Below, piece by piece: positions 5,613 to 7,876 of a DNA stretch of 7,876 bases (within the stretch, counting starts at the first letter, position 1; the number at the start of each line of letters is the position of its first letter). The position numbers were made by a program, and so were the translations under genes. The notes under the pieces were generated by a model, which saw nothing but the letters and a program-made list of their open reading frames with translations, searched no databases and had not been told where the DNA came from. Origin of the DNA: JBEAOO01 sp041164825. GTDB taxonomy: Bacteria; Pseudomonadota; Gammaproteobacteria; Burkholderiales; Burkholderiaceae_C. The stretch covers positions 1-7,876 of the forward strand of contig JBEAOO010000027.1 in assembly GCA_041164825.1 (NCBI GenBank). The letters are read 5' to 3'.

Positions 5613-7292
5613 TCAACCGCCCTGCGCTTTTTGCTGGGCCTGTTTCTCGCGCTGCTGGGCTTGCAAATCGCGCAAGCGGTTGTCGATGACCGAGGCCTCG
5701 ATCACATCGGCCGGCAACTCCCCGTTGCGCAAACGGCGCTGGCCGGCTCGCAGGCGCTCGATGGCGCCGTCCAAGTCGCCCAGCGCGCGGCGCGATTCGG
5801 CCTCGGCGCGCACGGCCCGCAACGGCTGATCCAAGCGACCCCAGAGTTGCGCCAACAGCGCCCAGGCGCTGGCATCGTCCGGGTGCGTCGACACATGCGT
5901 TTGCAAGGCCTCGGCGCTGCTGCGGGCCGAGAGCGCGAACGTGGCATCTGCCGCGGGGCCCATCACATCAATCTGCGCGCGCAGCAGCATCAGCGGCCGT
6001 GAGCCATCGCTCTTCAACGGCAACAGGGCATCACGCGCCGCCACGGGCTCGCCGCGCGAGAGCAAGGCATCGGCCTGCTGCAGCAGCAGCGCACGGCTCA
6101 GTTGCGCCCGCAACTCGGGCGTGAGTGCAGCGCGCTGCACCAGGGCCTGTGCGCGCAACAAGGCCACATCGGCCCGCGCCCAATCGCGCAGCTGGGCCGA
6201 TGCGACCGCGCTGCCAAACACATTGGCCAAGGCGTCGGGCATGGCCACAGCGTTGTTGGCCGACGCCTGCGCCGCGTTGTTGCCGCCATCCAGCGCTTGC
6301 CAGCGGCGCAAGGCGTCCACACGCGCATCGGCCAGCACACGCGAGCGCGCCTGCGCCACGCTGTGCAACCAGGGCGCCACATGCGCCGCAGCATCGGGCG
6401 CGGCCGTGCCCAGGCGGGCACGCGCTTCGCCGATGCGCTCGCTGGTCAAGGGGTGGCTGCGCAGATACGGGAAGGCGCCACTGTCATTGAGGCGCGAGGA
6501 TTGGCTGAGCTTCTCGAACATCAAGGCCATGCCCTCGGGCGCGTAACCCGCATCGGGCAGGAGTGAAAAACCCATGCGGTCGGCCTCGCGCTCCATGTCG
6601 CGCGAGAAGTTGAGCTGGCCCTGCACGGCCGCCGCTTGGCCGCCCACGATCAGCGCGTTGGCCGCGTCGATGTTGGCGCCACTGCGGCTGGCGGCAATCA
6701 CGCCCAACACGGTGGCGGCAGCCGCGATCATCGATTGCCGACGGCCGATGCCCATGCCACGCGCGATGTGGCGCTGCGTGATGTGGCTCAGCTCGTGAGC
6801 CAGTACCGAGGCGAGCTCGTCGCGGCTGGCGGTGATGGCGATCAGGCCCAGGTGCACGCCGATGTAGCCACCCGGCAGCGCAAAGGCGTTGACGCTGCGG
6901 TCGCGCACGAGAAAGGGCTCCCAGGCAAAACGGCCATCGACTTCGGACTCGATGTCGCCATGCGCACGCGCCGCCGTCACCAGCGGCTGCCACAGCGACT
7001 GCACGTAGTCGAGCAGCCAGGGGTCGTCGAGGTAGTCCGGATCGCGGCGGATCTCGGCCATGATCTGGTCGCCCAAGCGGCGCTCGGCGCCCAGGGTCAT
7101 CTCGTCAGATTCAGCATCACCGAGTGCCGGCAAGCGGCTTTGGGCCAGGGCTGGCGGCGGCGTGACGGCGGGCAGGGCCATCAACACGGCGCACAGCAGG
7201 CTCGCGGCGCGGCGCGGCCAGTGGGCGACCGCACGAGGCGCGTGCGTCGGGACGGTCGAGGTGTCGGTGCGGTGTGAGGTCAAGCGATGCAT
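5613..7292 (-). CDS. bepA: BepA-type periplasmic M48 family metalloprotease with TPR-like C-terminus
   Basis: The 559-aa product is exported: an Arg-containing n-region, a hydrophobic segment at about 29-43 and a likely cleavage after ALA-Q near residue 50. The M48 peptidase domain (about 60-300) has the zinc site HELSH (H166, E167, H170), with the third ligand expected at E234 in the EREAD motif (D238 completes ExxxD). SHPLT at 279-283 holds H280, which by position could match the regulatory His reported in E. coli BepA (inference). Residues about 340-545 are Ala/Leu-rich helical pairs resembling TPRs, and the tail is Gln/Lys-rich. In E. coli BepA degrades or helps assemble outer-membrane proteins such as LptD at the BAM complex. 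E. coli BepA is 487 aa, so this form is longer. ATG 7292 has AAGGA directly adjacent, so TTG 7283 (556 aa) is an alternative start. ATG 7352 would overlap moaC starts. Confidence 0.93.
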   Translation of the reverse strand: MHRLTSHRTDTSTVPTHAPRAVAHWPRRAASLLCAVLMALPAVTPPPALAQSRLPALGDAESDEMTLGAERRLGDQIMAEIRRDPDYLDDPWLLDYVQSLWQPLVTAARAHGDIESEVDGRFAWEPFLVRDRSVNAFALPGGYIGVHLGLIAITASRDELASVLAHELSHITQRHIARGMGIGRRQSMIAAAATVLGVIAASRSGANIDAANALIVGGQAAAVQGQLNFSRDMEREADRMGFSLLPDAGYAPEGMALMFEKLSQSSRLNDSGAFPYLRSHPLTSERIGEARARLGTAAPDAAAHVAPWLHSVAQARSRVLADARVDALRRWQALDGGNNAAQASANNAVAMPDALANVFGSAVASAQLRDWARADVALLRAQALVQRAALTPELRAQLSRALLLQQADALLSRGEPVAARDALLPLKSDGSRPLMLLRAQIDVMGPAADATFALSARSSAEALQTHVSTHPDDASAWALLAQLWGRLDQPLRAVRAEAESRRALGDLDGAIERLRAGQRRLRNGELPADVIEASVIDNRLRDLQAQQREKQAQQKAQGG

Positions 7293-7325
7293 TCCTTGGC
7301 CGCCAGTGGGCTGCGGCGGGCTCAC

Positions 7326-7331
7326 TATGAT
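7326..7331 (+). promoter_or_regulatory. Candidate -10 box for moaC
   Basis: TATGAT at 7326-7331 matches the sigma70 -10 consensus at five of six positions in the short divergent spacer between bepA and moaC. No good -35 hexamer is found at 16-18 nt, so this is a partial call. A transcription start near 7338 would exclude the ATGs at 7327 and 7330 and favour translation from 7351 or 7366. Confidence 0.3.
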
Positions 7332-7365
7332 GCCCGCTTCACGTTTCTCCATGTTGCTGACACCC

Positions 7366-7876
7366 ATGACCACCGCAACGAACCCCACCCCATCGGCCGC
7401 CGCCGGTTCGCCCTTGACGCACTTCGATGCGCAGGGCCAGGCGCACATGGTCGATGTGTCGGCCAAGGCCGAGACGCACCGCGTGGCGCGCGCCAGCGGC
7501 GTGATTCGCATGCAAGCGGCCACGTTTGCCACGATTGCCGCGGGCAACGCGAAGAAGGGCGACGTGCTGGGCATCGCGCGCATCGCCGCCATCCAAGGCG
7601 CCAAGCGCACCTCAGACCTGGTGCCGCTGTGCCACCCACTGCCCATCACGCGCGTGGCGATTGATTTTGAGCTCGATGCCGCGGCGCACCGCGTGGTGTG
7701 CACCGCACAAGTCGAAACCCTCGGCCGCACCGGCGTGGAGATGGAAGCGCTCACCGCTGTGCAGGTGGGCCTGCTCACCATCTACGACATGATGAAGGCC
7801 ATGGACCGCGGCATGGTGATGGGCGAGATCCGCGTGCTGGAGAAGCACGGCGGGAAGTCGGGTGATTGGGTGGCGG
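7366..7876 (+). CDS. moaC: Cyclic pyranopterin monophosphate synthase MoaC (3' end cut off by window)
   Basis: MoaC converts the 3',8-cyclised GTP product of MoaA into cyclic pyranopterin monophosphate, the first stable intermediate of molybdenum cofactor synthesis, in the cytoplasm. The 170 visible residues cover nearly the whole family length (E. coli MoaC is 161 aa). Conserved elements are MVDVSAK at 28-34, KKGDVL at 63-68, LCHPLPI at 88-94 (C89, H90), GVEMEALTAV at 123-132 (E125, E127) and DMMKAMDRGM at 141-150 (D141, K144). These cover the active-site residues known from E. coli. The frame is open to the last base and probably ends within a few codons. In-frame ATGs also occur at 7327, 7330 and 7351. 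None has a clear ribosome site, and 7366 gives an N-terminus closest to the family length. It is divergent from bepA. Confidence 0.96.
   Translation, partial: MTTATNPTPSAAAGSPLTHFDAQGQAHMVDVSAKAETHRVARASGVIRMQAATFATIAAGNAKKGDVLGIARIAAIQGAKRTSDLVPLCHPLPITRVAIDFELDAAAHRVVCTAQVETLGRTGVEMEALTAVQVGLLTIYDMMKAMDRGMVMGEIRVLEKHGGKSGDWVA

Noticed and set aside
7293..7365. Molybdenum cofactor riboswitch upstream of moaC
   Set aside because: The leader is too short (under 75 bp even to bepA) to hold that structured RNA, and no matching helices were seen.

Overview
The window is G+C-rich DNA that looks like a betaproteobacterial chromosome, most likely Burkholderiales and probably family Comamonadaceae. 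That placement is an inference. It rests on the UvrA, BepA-type and MoaC sequences, on a PEP-CTERM protein of a kind I associate with betaproteobacteria, and on an Ala/Lys-tailed SWIB protein. No phage, transposon, CRISPR array, tRNA or rRNA gene was seen.

Layout. uvrA (nucleotide excision repair ATPase) fills the first 3 kb on the + strand. About 300 bp of gene-free DNA follows, holding a compact run of hairpins (3026-3156) that resembles a dispersed palindromic repeat. Converging on it from the right is a minus-strand gene for an exported protein with a PEP-CTERM sorting tail and a Cys-containing core with the motif MHFG (3284-4270). Its leader has a nested inverted repeat (4323-4407). Next comes a strong intrinsic terminator (4428-4457) that ends the neighbouring minus-strand gene, a small SWIB-domain protein with a histone-H1-like tail (4510-4902). 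A 329-bp divergent spacer separates that gene from a small + strand membrane protein of the YvlD / phage-holin-4_2 family (5232-5585), which may be leaderless. A BepA-type periplasmic M48 metalloprotease with a C-terminal TPR-like region lies on the minus strand (5613-7292) and ends 27 bp from the membrane protein gene. It diverges from moaC (molybdenum cofactor synthesis), which starts near 7366 and runs off the right edge with only a few codons likely missing.

How the genes work together. There is no obvious single operon or pathway. These are mostly separately transcribed housekeeping genes: DNA repair, nucleoid or DNA-binding, outer-membrane quality control, and cofactor synthesis. A surface or exported PEP-CTERM protein sits among them. 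The least explained parts are the PEP-CTERM/MHFG protein, the hairpin cluster after uvrA, and the structured leader upstream of the PEP-CTERM gene. I did not find convincing evidence of a new multi-gene defence or mobile system.
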